A stretch of DNA of 64,000 nucleotides, taken from NCBI RefSeq assembly GCF_003813775.1, contig NZ_RPDH01000001.1, positions 682,001 to 746,000 on the forward strand, given 5' to 3'. This document shows positions 51,275 to 60,164 of this stretch, piece by piece. Position 1 is the first letter of the stretch; every line of letters begins with the position of its first letter. The notes under the pieces were generated by a model that worked only from the letters and a program-made list of their open reading frames with translations, was not told the origin of the DNA and made no database searches. The position numbers were made by a program, and so were the translations under genes. The stretch is from Chitinophaga lutea (GTDB lineage: Bacteria > Bacteroidota > Bacteroidia > Chitinophagales > Chitinophagaceae).

Positions 51275-52945
51275 TTATTTCGACAGCACAACGCGCATAA
51301 TACCGCCCAGGCTGGTGTTGTCAAATGAATTGATGAGGCCGGTGAGAATAACGGCGGGCTCGCCTTCTGCGGTCACCGATTCCGTCATGCTGTACACCTG
51401 TCCGTTGAGGCGGCCTGTGTTGTTGTAACCGGCGGCCAGCGTACCGTCTGCATTCAGCACCATAAAACCCTCGCGGTTCACGCCGTTGTATTTTTTGAAG
51501 GTACCGGTTACGATCACCTTCCCGTCGCTGATCTGGCCGCTGAAATAAGGCACACCGTCGGTAAACGTGCCGGGCACGAAGGTTTCGTCGAGCGAGCCGT
51601 CTTCATTGATCATGGCCAGGCCCGCCCGGGGGCGGCCGTTATAGGTTTTAAAACGCCCGGCGATCACCAGCTTGCGGGTATTTTTGTTGTAGTGCACATC
51701 GGTGATGATATCGTCCGCCCCGGTGCCTGCCTGGAAAGCAGGATCCAGATCACCCGCAGCCGTCAGCCGTGCAATATTGCCGGCGGGCACACCGTCGAAT
51801 GTTTTGAATGAACCGATCACGATAAGTTTGCCGTCGGGAAGCAGCACACCGTTGCTGAGGCCACCGATGGGACCGTCTTTCCCGCGGTGGTTTGTCAGGT
51901 CGTAGTGGTAAGTGGAATCGAGGTTGCCGTCGAGATCGAGGCGCACCACATCGCCCACAAAGCGATGGTCTACCACACGGTTGTCGCGCGTGGAGTTCCG
52001 GTAAAAATACTGCCGGTAAAGCAGCAGGTCACCTACGCAGATGAGCTTGTCGCCCTGCAGGAATACATTTTTCACGGTACCTAAAAAGCCGCCATTGAAG
52101 GCCGGCACGGTATCGCGCCCGCTGGCTTCCACTTCGGCCTCGTGCCCGGCGTGCGGATCGCCGCCCAGGTCACGCGGGATCACGTTCACGACCATCGAAT
52201 CGAGCTGGCCGCCTTCATGAATGCGTGTAAGGTTGAACACACCTTTTTTCCGACCGTACTGGCCGAAGGAACCGCCAAGGATAAACCTGCCGTCCGGCAG
52301 CTGCACCCCGCAGAACAATACACCATTGCGGCCCACGGCGGAGTCGGTTTTAAATGTGCTCACGTACTGGCCATGCTTTTCCGTCATCACCAGCCCGAAC
52401 ATCGGATCGCTCACACCGGCGCTGGCGTACTCCATAAAGGAGCCCATCACGAGGAAGCGGTTGCGGCGCGTGGGGATAATGGCGGTGGTAAGCCCGTCGG
52501 TACCCTTGCCCGCCTGGAAAGTACGGTCGAGCCCCACTTTACCGTTCACGCGGAACACCGGCGCGGGAAACAGCTGGTCTCCCACCATCACCAGCGAGCC
52601 GCCCGAACTGGCCGAAGCAGGAACTTTGATGCTGATGGTTTTATCGGTTACGCCGGTGATCTGCGCCAGTTCGCCATTCAGATAAAATTTCAGGTTGTCT
52701 TTATGCGGCAGCAGCCCCTCAGCTTTGAAGGTAACGACGTCGCCCACGCTACCGTTCTGGGGGGAAGGCAGCTCCTGGCTGAACAATATGCCCAGCTTTT
52801 CCTTGCCGCCCAGGTAGGGATTGGGATATTCCTTTTCCTGCTTGTTGCAGCCGGTCATGATGACCGCCGCAAGCAAAACGCCCGTAGTATATTTAAGCAG
52901 TTGCATCATCTTGAATACGCTTGTTTGTTGATGGATCTTTTTCAT
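51275..52945 (-). CDS. Surface lipoprotein with IPT/TIG domain and delta-60-type propeller (DUF5008-like)
   Basis: A 556-residue lipoprotein; signal with lipobox VIMTGC. Residues about 40-130 resemble an IPT/TIG fold (QNGSVGDVVTFKAEGLLPHK, ISIKVPASASSGGSLVMVGD). The rest is built of about five delta-60/DUF5122-type repeats with the pattern LPDGKLIVIGSFKTFDGVP, IARLTAAGDLDPAFQAGTG and ISDGKVIVTGTFKKYNGVNR, which fold as a beta-propeller. The ATG at 52945 overlaps the FAS1 stop codon by one base (TAATG), so the two are translationally coupled. It probably binds the ligand, taking a SusE/SusF-like role. ATGs at 52912 and 52909 are possible alternatives. Confidence 0.75.
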   Translation of the reverse strand: MKKIHQQTSVFKMMQLLKYTTGVLLAAVIMTGCNKQEKEYPNPYLGGKEKLGILFSQELPSPQNGSVGDVVTFKAEGLLPHKDNLKFYLNGELAQITGVTDKTISIKVPASASSGGSLVMVGDQLFPAPVFRVNGKVGLDRTFQAGKGTDGLTTAIIPTRRNRFLVMGSFMEYASAGVSDPMFGLVMTEKHGQYVSTFKTDSAVGRNGVLFCGVQLPDGRFILGGSFGQYGRKKGVFNLTRIHEGGQLDSMVVNVIPRDLGGDPHAGHEAEVEASGRDTVPAFNGGFLGTVKNVFLQGDKLICVGDLLLYRQYFYRNSTRDNRVVDHRFVGDVVRLDLDGNLDSTYHYDLTNHRGKDGPIGGLSNGVLLPDGKLIVIGSFKTFDGVPAGNIARLTAAGDLDPAFQAGTGADDIITDVHYNKNTRKLVIAGRFKTYNGRPRAGLAMINEDGSLDETFVPGTFTDGVPYFSGQISDGKVIVTGTFKKYNGVNREGFMVLNADGTLAAGYNNTGRLNGQVYSMTESVTAEGEPAVILTGLINSFDNTSLGGIMRVVLSK

Positions 52946-53700
52946 TATTCTCCTACCCCGTATTGTTTGCACAACAGATAAAATTCATAGGGATCAAATC
53001 CGAAAGAATGGCCAGGCTCATAAAAGAGCGTGTTACCCTGCTTCCGGAAGCCTGCCGCAAAGCGCAACACGTGCACGGCCCCGTTGTCCGGTTCTATGTT
53101 CGAGGAGGCAACGAAACAAAGCCTCCACGATACGGGTTTGAAGGTGATATCAGGTGTATAGGAGATCACCAGCTGCCGGTAACCGGCATACTGCGCGCCG
53201 CCTTCGCTGTTGTAAATCACACCTATGTTCATCAGGTCGCCGTAGTACGAGGCGTAAAACTGGCCGGGATAAGTGGCGAAATACACGGGGTCGAGTTGCG
53301 GGTAATCGTTCAGCATGTTTTTGCCTTTGAAGATGTACCGTCCCAGCATTTTTTTCCAGATGGCCGCTGGAATCTGGTCGAGTCGTTTGATGGTATCCCT
53401 GCCTTCGGCATACAGCAAAGTATTGGTCAGGGAAAGGGTACTGTCGAAGCTCATATTGGGCGGAGCGAAAAAAGTAACGCGCTCTTTCTCCAGCACATCC
53501 TGCATTCCTGCCAGCTTGATCACCTGCACGAGGGTATCGAAGTAGAAGGGTTTCGATTCGAGGTATTTCATGATACTGCCGTCGAACTTCCCTTTGGCGA
53601 GGCCGGTATCCTGGAAGTAATCTTTTTTACAGGCGGTCGAAAGGCCTGCGAAAACGATCATCGCCAGCAGCAGTTTTTCATATCGCATCATCTGTTTCAT
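52945..53700 (-). CDS. FAS1 (fasciclin)-domain surface lipoprotein, copy 2
   Basis: A 251-residue lipoprotein (lipobox LSTAC) with one FAS1 domain. Visible features are YFDTLVQVIKLAGMQDVLEK, the H1-like VTFFAPPNMSFDSTLS, IWKKMLGRYIFKGKNMLNDY and the closing NGAVHVLRF. FAS1 domains bind proteins or glycans on cell surfaces. It lies 34 bp downstream of its SusD gene and overlaps the DUF5008-like gene by one base. Only about 25 percent identical by eye to the other FAS1 protein at 59485, so the two are not a recent copy. A longer start at 53727 lacks any advantage. Confidence 0.85.
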   Translation of the reverse strand: MKQMMRYEKLLLAMIVFAGLSTACKKDYFQDTGLAKGKFDGSIMKYLESKPFYFDTLVQVIKLAGMQDVLEKERVTFFAPPNMSFDSTLSLTNTLLYAEGRDTIKRLDQIPAAIWKKMLGRYIFKGKNMLNDYPQLDPVYFATYPGQFYASYYGDLMNIGVIYNSEGGAQYAGYRQLVISYTPDITFKPVSWRLCFVASSNIEPDNGAVHVLRFAAGFRKQGNTLFYEPGHSFGFDPYEFYLLCKQYGVGE

Positions 53701-53734
53701 GTTGCATAATTCTTGGTAGTGATACAATCGGGTG

Positions 53735-55231
53735 TTAGCGCCAGTATTCGTTCAGCCGCATCAGCGGATTGTTTTTCAGGGCTTCCTCGGTGATGGGCCA
53801 GGTCCATGCGCCTCGCTGGAACGCAGGCTGCGAAATCGGGAAGGCACAGTATTCACTGTTGAGGATCCTTTTGGTGCGCACCAGGTCGTAGAAATAATGA
53901 CCTTCGCCCATCAGCTCCTTGGTGCGTTCCCAGTAAATGGCATCCTGCAGGTCGCGCTGGGTAACACCGCTATAGGCTGGTGCTTCCGCACGTCCGCGGA
54001 TCACATTCAGCAGCCGGATAGCTTCTTCCGAACGGTCGCTGCCCAACTCCGCATTGGCTTCGGCAGCCAGCAGGTACATGTCGGCGAGGCGGAATACGAT
54101 CAGGCTACCGTCGTACCCGGATCCGCTGCCACGGTTGCCGCTGAACTTCAGGAACTCGCCCCTGCTCTCACTCATCATATTGCCATCGAACCAGATATCC
54201 CTTCTTTTGTCAGGGTCGCTGAGGGGATACATTTTTTCGAGGAATTTTTTCTGGAGGTAGAGGTAAGGCCGGTCGTAGCCGCCGCGTATCACGTTGTCGT
54301 TCAGATACTGATAACCCAGTCCGCGCAGTTCACCATAGTTCACGTTCTGTGAAAATTCAAAAAGCCCTTCTTCAGAACCGCCGCGGAACAGCCGGGTAAA
54401 CTCCGCCGTGGTGAGCAGGCGATAGGTGCCGTTGTTCTTCCCTTCAAACTCTTTGAACAAAGCGGCGGCATGCTCATGATATTTTCCTCTGTTGAGATCG
54501 TCGAAACCGGCATTCCACATGTTCATGTGCATCATCAGCGCGTACATGGTACCGACGGTCGGGCGCACGGCGCGTTTGCGAGGGTCGGGGTACGACCAGG
54601 GAAGGTCGTTCTTGTATTTGTCGAGCTCGGCGATGCACTGGTTGAGCACCTCCACAAAATTGCTGCGGCCGATGACCTTATCGAAGTATGGCTTGGTATA
54701 ATACGGTACGTCACCGTACAGCCGCACCATCAGGAAATAACAGAAATTCCTGACAAACACGCCTTCCGCCACGTACTGCTTTTTTTCTTCGGGGCTCAGC
54801 TCCGAATCAGGCACACCCGGCGCACGATCGATGAGGATGCCGGCCGACTGGATGATCTTGAAATAAGGGTTCCAGTCGATGAGCCGGTCGAAGTGGAAAA
54901 AACCATTCCAGTAGTTATTACCGTATACGATGCTTTTGATGTTATTCACCGGGAACCAGTCGAAATAGTCGCGGGGGTATACACGGGTCTGGCGGTAAAG
55001 CCCGCAGCGGAATTCCGCGGCAAGGAAAAAGGAATTATTGAGCAGGATGTCTGCCATCTCCCCGTAAAGATTATTGGTGAACCGCTCGGCGTCGGCACGG
55101 GTTTTCCAGAAACTGGCGCCGGATTCGCGGGTGGGCGACTCCGTATCGAGGAACTTCTTGCAGCCGGGCGTGGTGGCCATGGCTACCAGCAGTACCGCAA
55201 CGAACACAATATATTTTTTCATCTCCTTCAT
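53735..55231 (-). CDS. SusD/RagB-family nutrient-binding lipoprotein
   Basis: A 498-residue lipoprotein with signal MKKYIVFVAVLLVAMATTPGC. SusD features: LDTESPTRESGASFWKTRAD, RFTNNLYGEMADILLNNSFF, FVRNFCYFLMVRLYGDVPYY near 160, and LIVFRLADMYLLAAEANAEL near 385, ending TWPITEEALKNNPLMRLNEY. It is 10 bp downstream of its SusC gene and 34 bp upstream of a FAS1 gene. It should bind the imported ligand together with its SusC partner. A late ATG at 55222 is equally possible. Confidence 0.92.
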   Translation of the reverse strand: MKEMKKYIVFVAVLLVAMATTPGCKKFLDTESPTRESGASFWKTRADAERFTNNLYGEMADILLNNSFFLAAEFRCGLYRQTRVYPRDYFDWFPVNNIKSIVYGNNYWNGFFHFDRLIDWNPYFKIIQSAGILIDRAPGVPDSELSPEEKKQYVAEGVFVRNFCYFLMVRLYGDVPYYTKPYFDKVIGRSNFVEVLNQCIAELDKYKNDLPWSYPDPRKRAVRPTVGTMYALMMHMNMWNAGFDDLNRGKYHEHAAALFKEFEGKNNGTYRLLTTAEFTRLFRGGSEEGLFEFSQNVNYGELRGLGYQYLNDNVIRGGYDRPYLYLQKKFLEKMYPLSDPDKRRDIWFDGNMMSESRGEFLKFSGNRGSGSGYDGSLIVFRLADMYLLAAEANAELGSDRSEEAIRLLNVIRGRAEAPAYSGVTQRDLQDAIYWERTKELMGEGHYFYDLVRTKRILNSEYCAFPISQPAFQRGAWTWPITEEALKNNPLMRLNEYWR

Positions 55232-55241
55232 TTTTGCATGA

Positions 55242-58200
55242 TTAAAACTGTGCGTTGAGCCCGAGGTTCACGGAGCGGCGCATCGGATATCCTTTGGAGT
55301 CGTCGCGACCCAGGGCGGTCACGTTCTCTGCGTTCGGCCCGGTATAGCTCTGCCACATCACGGGGTTGGCCACAGACAGGTACACGCGCGCGGAGCTCAT
55401 GCCAATCCGTTTCAGCCTGCTCCTGTCTACGTTGTACGACAAGGTGATGTTATTCACCTTCCAGTACGAACCGTCTTCTTCAAACAGCGTCTGATCGTAC
55501 CGGAACGGGTTCAGGTAAGGATAACGGCGGTAGTCGTACGGGTTGGGATACTTCGCATCAGACGTGTTGTTCTTCCAGTAGTTGTAATTATCGATCGGCA
55601 CCAGCGACGAATTGCCCAGCGGGTCGGAGAAATTCTGGAACCGCGCCGCCACCGCGTTGTTCAGAATGGAGCGGATGGCGGTATAAGAAGTATTGATGCT
55701 CAGTGAATAGTTCTTATACTGGATGAAGTTGTTGAAACCACCGGTCACCAGCGGCTGCGAGCTGCCGGCGTATACGTAGTCGCTGGTATTGATGAGGTAG
55801 TCGCCGTTCACGTCTATCCAGCGGGCATCGCCGCCCTGCAGGTACGAATAAACGGAGCTACCGTTCTGCGCAACCGCCACGGGCGCACCGGTTGCAGGGT
55901 CTACCTGCACCATGCCGTCGTTGCGGTACACGCCGTTGCTCCCGTAAAGCACGTTGGTAAAGGTATTGCGGCCTACGCGGCGGAGGATCATCTGGCCCGT
56001 AGTGGGATCGGGCCGGAGAATCTCCCGTTTGCCGTATGGCAGTCGTGCGATGTAATCCTTGTTAAGTGCGCCGGTCAACGTGATTGTCCAGGTAAAGGCA
56101 CTGCTTTTGGAGAGCGGACGGTACGTGATCATGGTTTCGAGACCCATGTTCAGGATGGCTGCATCGTCGGATTTTACATTTTTAAACCCGTTGATCGAAG
56201 GCAGCGGCACGTCAAGAATGTCGTTGTTCACAAAACGGTGATAGGCGTCAAACTCCAGCTGCAGTTTGCCCTGCCATAAACCAAGGTCGAAACCCAGGTT
56301 GTACGTGGTAGCCGATTTCGGTTTCAGGTTGGCGTTCGGCAAATCGTCGTAGATGATACCACTCTGCAGTTCTTCGTTATACCTTCTCCCACCGCGATCG
56401 TCGTATGTGCCGTAAGCATCGAAAATGCTGCCCTGCGGCATCATGTTGCGGCCCCAGGTGGCGCGGATGGAACCGTATTCCAGCCAGGAGGCGTCTTCAA
56501 AAATGTTTTCCTTATAAAAGTTCCAGCGCAAGCCAACCGCCGGGTTATTGGAGAACGGCGTATTCCGGCCGGCCTGGGAAGTAGCGTCTCTCCGGAACGA
56601 CAGATCAACCACGTATTTTTTGCGGAAGTCGTAAGTCAGCGAAGTGGCGATCGACATCTCCCGCAGGTCCGCCGCATTGGGCAGTACGCCGCCACGGTTG
56701 TAATACGGATCGGAACCGATGGGCCCGTAGTAGCTATCGCCAGGCGTTCTTTGCAGCCGGTTCACGTTCGCCTGGAAAGTAGTACGGCTCAGTTCGTTGA
56801 ACACGCCGATAGTGACATTGTGCACCTGTGCGCCCCACGACCTGAAATAGGAAAGGCTGTTACGGTTGTACACCTTGCTTTTACGGTCGCTGTAAGAATA
56901 AACTTCGGAAAAGTTATCGTTGATGGCGGCGGGCCTGTAGTTGTTTTCGGTGGCGGTGGTGTTTTCAAAGCTGAAAGTGCTGACGGCATGCAGGCCCTTG
57001 ATCAGCTCATAATCCACTTCAAGGCTGGTAGCCACCCTGGCCGTTTTGTTGACGTTCGAGGTCCGCAGCGCCGCGATGGCGGAGGCAGTGGAAGAATAGA
57101 ATGACGGCGGCGGCAGCAATGATGAGTTGTTGCCTGCGTCTGCCGCATCGGCCTGCTGAAGGCCGTTCCCGCTACCCTTGCTGTTTACGCCGAGGCTCGT
57201 GCTGATATTGGAAAAAACCCGGAGCTTTTCAGACGGCATGTACTGGAAGTTGGTACCCAGCGAATACCGGTTGAAGCCCGTGTTTTTCACGATGCCTTTT
57301 TCGTTGTAATAACCGAGGTTGGCTTTGTAGTTAAACTTGTTATCCCCGCCAGACACGGTCATGTTATGCGTCTGGTTATAGGTATAGGTATAGAACAGAC
57401 CCTGCCAGTCCGTGGCCTGGTTGTAATACGGGTTGAGGCTGTCGGCCAGGAAAGGCGTACGGTTGATGTCGCCGGCCGTTTTGTACGGTGAATCCGTATT
57501 GAGCATCGCCTGCCAGATTCTCAGTTCGCGCTCCCCATGCCCGCCGATTACCGGCCGCAGGGTTGGCGGTATGTTCACGAAAAAGTTGCCGGTGTAGGCT
57601 ACGATGGGCACGGAAGATTTACCGCGTTTGGTGGTCACGATGATAACGCCGTATGCACCGCGGGAACCATACTGGGCGGTAGCCTGCGCGTCTTTCAACA
57701 CCTGAACGGACTCGATGTCTTCCTGCGGTATGAGCGACAGCGGGCTGAGACCCGGGCCGGACGATTGGAAACCGTATTCAAAGTTGGAGTTCGGATCCAC
57801 CTGCACACCGTCTACGATAAACAGCGGAGAGGTGGGCGACAGGAAAGCATCGTTCCCCGAGCCGGTGATGTTCATGGACGAAACACCACGCATCTGGATG
57901 GTGCCTGCATAGCCCGGGGCGCCGGTATTGTTCTGAATGTTGAGGCCCGGCACCTTGCCCTGGATGAGCTCCATTACGTTCGCCACCGGCACATCCTGCA
58001 GTTCCTTGCCGCTGATCACCACGGTGGAGCCGGTGGTGGTTTCCCTTTTCTTTTTCTGGTAACCGATGATCACCGTTTCATCCAGCTTGCTTTCTTTGAT
58101 GGAGAGCTGTATCCGCATAGTCGCGCCCTCCCGCGCTTTTACTTTGGCCTGCTCATATGCCAGGGAGCGGAAATTCAGATCGGTCCCTTCCGGCACGGTA

Positions 58201-58403
58201 ACGGTAAAGGAACCATCCCCTCCGGTAACGGCCACCCCTTTAGGTGGATTGCCCGCCCAGATAGCGATGCCCGGCAGGGGTTGATTGGAACCCTTTTCAT
58301 AAACAATCCCCTTTACGGTGATCATTTTCTGCTGCGCAAAGGCGGCGGAGGCGGTAAGGGCCATCCACAGCAGCGCGAGAAAGGATTTTGTGTACTTATG
58401 CAT
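55242..58403 (-). CDS. SusC/RagA-family TonB-dependent transporter without STN domain
   Basis: Outer-membrane transporter of 1053 residues: signal peptide (MHKYTKSFLALLWMALTASAAFA), then directly a carboxypeptidase-regulatory-like domain (ITVKGIVYEKGSNQPLPGIA, about 27-105), the plug with LDETVIIGYQKKKRETTTGS and SPLFIVDGVQV, then the barrel with the late motif YWKVNNITLSYNVDR and the terminal RRSVNLGLNAQF. There is no STN. Shorter than the other complete SusC proteins in the window. It lies 26 bp downstream of the DUF5007-like gene, second SusC of the operon. Confidence 0.94.
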   Translation of the reverse strand: MHKYTKSFLALLWMALTASAAFAQQKMITVKGIVYEKGSNQPLPGIAIWAGNPPKGVAVTGGDGSFTVTVPEGTDLNFRSLAYEQAKVKAREGATMRIQLSIKESKLDETVIIGYQKKKRETTTGSTVVISGKELQDVPVANVMELIQGKVPGLNIQNNTGAPGYAGTIQMRGVSSMNITGSGNDAFLSPTSPLFIVDGVQVDPNSNFEYGFQSSGPGLSPLSLIPQEDIESVQVLKDAQATAQYGSRGAYGVIIVTTKRGKSSVPIVAYTGNFFVNIPPTLRPVIGGHGERELRIWQAMLNTDSPYKTAGDINRTPFLADSLNPYYNQATDWQGLFYTYTYNQTHNMTVSGGDNKFNYKANLGYYNEKGIVKNTGFNRYSLGTNFQYMPSEKLRVFSNISTSLGVNSKGSGNGLQQADAADAGNNSSLLPPPSFYSSTASAIAALRTSNVNKTARVATSLEVDYELIKGLHAVSTFSFENTTATENNYRPAAINDNFSEVYSYSDRKSKVYNRNSLSYFRSWGAQVHNVTIGVFNELSRTTFQANVNRLQRTPGDSYYGPIGSDPYYNRGGVLPNAADLREMSIATSLTYDFRKKYVVDLSFRRDATSQAGRNTPFSNNPAVGLRWNFYKENIFEDASWLEYGSIRATWGRNMMPQGSIFDAYGTYDDRGGRRYNEELQSGIIYDDLPNANLKPKSATTYNLGFDLGLWQGKLQLEFDAYHRFVNNDILDVPLPSINGFKNVKSDDAAILNMGLETMITYRPLSKSSAFTWTITLTGALNKDYIARLPYGKREILRPDPTTGQMILRRVGRNTFTNVLYGSNGVYRNDGMVQVDPATGAPVAVAQNGSSVYSYLQGGDARWIDVNGDYLINTSDYVYAGSSQPLVTGGFNNFIQYKNYSLSINTSYTAIRSILNNAVAARFQNFSDPLGNSSLVPIDNYNYWKNNTSDAKYPNPYDYRRYPYLNPFRYDQTLFEEDGSYWKVNNITLSYNVDRSRLKRIGMSSARVYLSVANPVMWQSYTGPNAENVTALGRDDSKGYPMRRSVNLGLNAQF

Positions 58404-58429
58404 TCAGTTTATTTTTTAAAACTTGATGA

Positions 58430-59476
58430 TCAGTTGTCTTTAAAATCAGGATTCCCTTCCTTGAACCAGAAAATTACTTTCCAGTCGCCCGGCTCATAGA
58501 TCGCAAAGTCGAGCCCCAGTACCGCCTGAATGCGGGAGGTGCCGTTCACGATGCGGTCGTAACCGAATTTCACCCGGGCGCGGGAACCACCTGCGGTGGT
58601 ATAGCGTGTAGGTACGCGAGACAGAGGGATGGGATACGATACATCGAACACCACGCGGTCACTTTCAAATTTGGCCGTGCCGTAGTGATGCACCAGTTCT
58701 TCCCATCTGGTGGCCGCAAAGTTTTTCGGATCAATGGGCCGGTAGGCCGTGTCCCTGAATTCGAAGGTGAGCGTTCGGCCGGTGGATTCCGGTTCTTTGT
58801 AGAACACCACGGCCACATCGCCCGACGTGATGGTGCGCTGCGTGTGCACGTCCATGATACCAAAGAGTGTGGTAGGCCGCGCATAACCGAAAGTATTGCC
58901 TGTGATGGGGTCCGTTACCGCCGGCTCGAAGGGGCGGCTGCGGAAAGGTTTCAGCTGCATGTCGCGGATGACTTTGGTACCACCGGAATTGGAAACCTCT
59001 ACATCGAACTTATACCCCGCATCTGGTTGCTGGCGCACGGCGTTGAGGTAGGCCAGGTTAACCGGCGCCCACATCACGAACTGGCCCGAATGCTCCCTTA
59101 CTTCGAAGAGGCGGTGGTGCTCGATCACCCTTTTCTTTTCCAGTTCGGCCCGGGTCGTTTCTTCGCCCGTGTAGGCGTCTTTCCACACCTGTACGGGGAA
59201 GGTTTTATAGAATATCTCAGCCGAGTCGCCGCGGCTGTCTTTGATGTTGAGTATTTTGAAAGAGAGCGGCTGCGTGGAGTTGTCTGCGTTGAACAGCACG
59301 GAGCCCAGTTCCTCGGGGTACAGCGTGGTGCGACCCAGCACCGGTTCGTACACGGTTTTTGTATAGGCGGCCTGCGAGCTGATGAAGTCGATATCCGCCG
59401 GCACCTTGATGCAGGCGTTTACAGCGCCAGCCATCACCAGCAGCATCACACCTTTTATGATCAGATCTTTTCTCAT
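58430..59476 (-). CDS. DUF5007-like surface lipoprotein
   Basis: A 348-residue lipoprotein (MRKDLIIKGVMLLVMAGAVNAC). The mature part is strand-rich and begins IKVPADIDFISSQAAYTKTV; a recurrent feature is the YEPVLGRTTLYPEELGSVLF stretch and the end KVIFWFKEGNPDFKDN. I believe it belongs to the DUF5007 group that occurs beside FAS1 and SusCD genes in Bacteroidota, but this is from memory of the pattern and should be confirmed. Known members are surface proteins of unknown role, taken to be ligand binders like SusE/SusF. It lies 8 bp after the first FAS1 gene and 26 bp before the next SusC. Confidence 0.6.
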   Translation of the reverse strand: MRKDLIIKGVMLLVMAGAVNACIKVPADIDFISSQAAYTKTVYEPVLGRTTLYPEELGSVLFNADNSTQPLSFKILNIKDSRGDSAEIFYKTFPVQVWKDAYTGEETTRAELEKKRVIEHHRLFEVREHSGQFVMWAPVNLAYLNAVRQQPDAGYKFDVEVSNSGGTKVIRDMQLKPFRSRPFEPAVTDPITGNTFGYARPTTLFGIMDVHTQRTITSGDVAVVFYKEPESTGRTLTFEFRDTAYRPIDPKNFAATRWEELVHHYGTAKFESDRVVFDVSYPIPLSRVPTRYTTAGGSRARVKFGYDRIVNGTSRIQAVLGLDFAIYEPGDWKVIFWFKEGNPDFKDN

Positions 59477-59484
59477 ATCGGAAG

Positions 59485-60156
59485 TCAGTTTTTAAAACGG
59501 CTGATAAATTCATTGAACCCGAACTCATGATCCGGCGATACCATATGTACAATGCCATTGATGGTGTAGGTGTCCATAGAGGCTGTATTCGTTCTGGCCC
59601 ATTTGCTGATGTAAAAAGAACCTTTGGTATCGCTGAAGGTGATGTACTGCGGGCCGCCTTTATCCAGGCCGGATGCCGGCTGGAAAAAGAGCAGCATGTT
59701 CATCACGGCATTAAATTTCAGGCTGTTGTACAATTTGCCGTCCGGCGCACCTTTCAGGCTGTCGGTAGGCATGAGGCCCGGCATGATGTAACGGCAGAAC
59801 AGCGTATCGAGGTGATTGATGTCGAGGTCGGCGATGTAGAGCGGCTCTTTGAAATTACCACCCCGCATAATGTTGAGGTTTTTGATGGCGGCGGTAAAGC
59901 TGCTGTTGGTGATGCCCATTATGGTGAGGCGGTTGCTTTTTACGGTCCGTTCCAGGTTTAGCCGGTCAATCACTTTCACCATGGAATCGTACACACCGGT
60001 GCGGCTTTTCAGGTAATCGTAGGTATTGAGGTTCACCTGGCTTTTGGAACGGGAGTATTCCGCATAGCCGCCGTCTTTCTGGCAGGCCGCCATCATCAGC
60101 GCCAAAGCTACCAGGGCCACCACGAATCTGTTGTTATATAAATCGCGCATTTTCAT
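59485..60156 (-). CDS. FAS1 (fasciclin)-domain surface lipoprotein, copy 1
   Basis: A 223-residue lipoprotein (lipobox LMMAAC) with one FAS1 domain of about 150 residues: NTYDYLKSRTGVYDSMVKVI, LNLERTVKSNRLTIMGITNS (an H1-like stretch), FCRYIMPGLMPTDSLKGAPD and the closing SMDTYTINGIVHMVSPDHEF (H2-like). Shorter than its counterpart at 52945 but in the same position, directly after a SusD gene, which shows that the SusC-SusD-FAS1 order is repeated. It is 8 bp from both neighbours. Confidence 0.85.
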   Translation of the reverse strand: MKMRDLYNNRFVVALVALALMMAACQKDGGYAEYSRSKSQVNLNTYDYLKSRTGVYDSMVKVIDRLNLERTVKSNRLTIMGITNSSFTAAIKNLNIMRGGNFKEPLYIADLDINHLDTLFCRYIMPGLMPTDSLKGAPDGKLYNSLKFNAVMNMLLFFQPASGLDKGGPQYITFSDTKGSFYISKWARTNTASMDTYTINGIVHMVSPDHEFGFNEFISRFKN

Positions 60157-60164
60157 GTCGGCAG

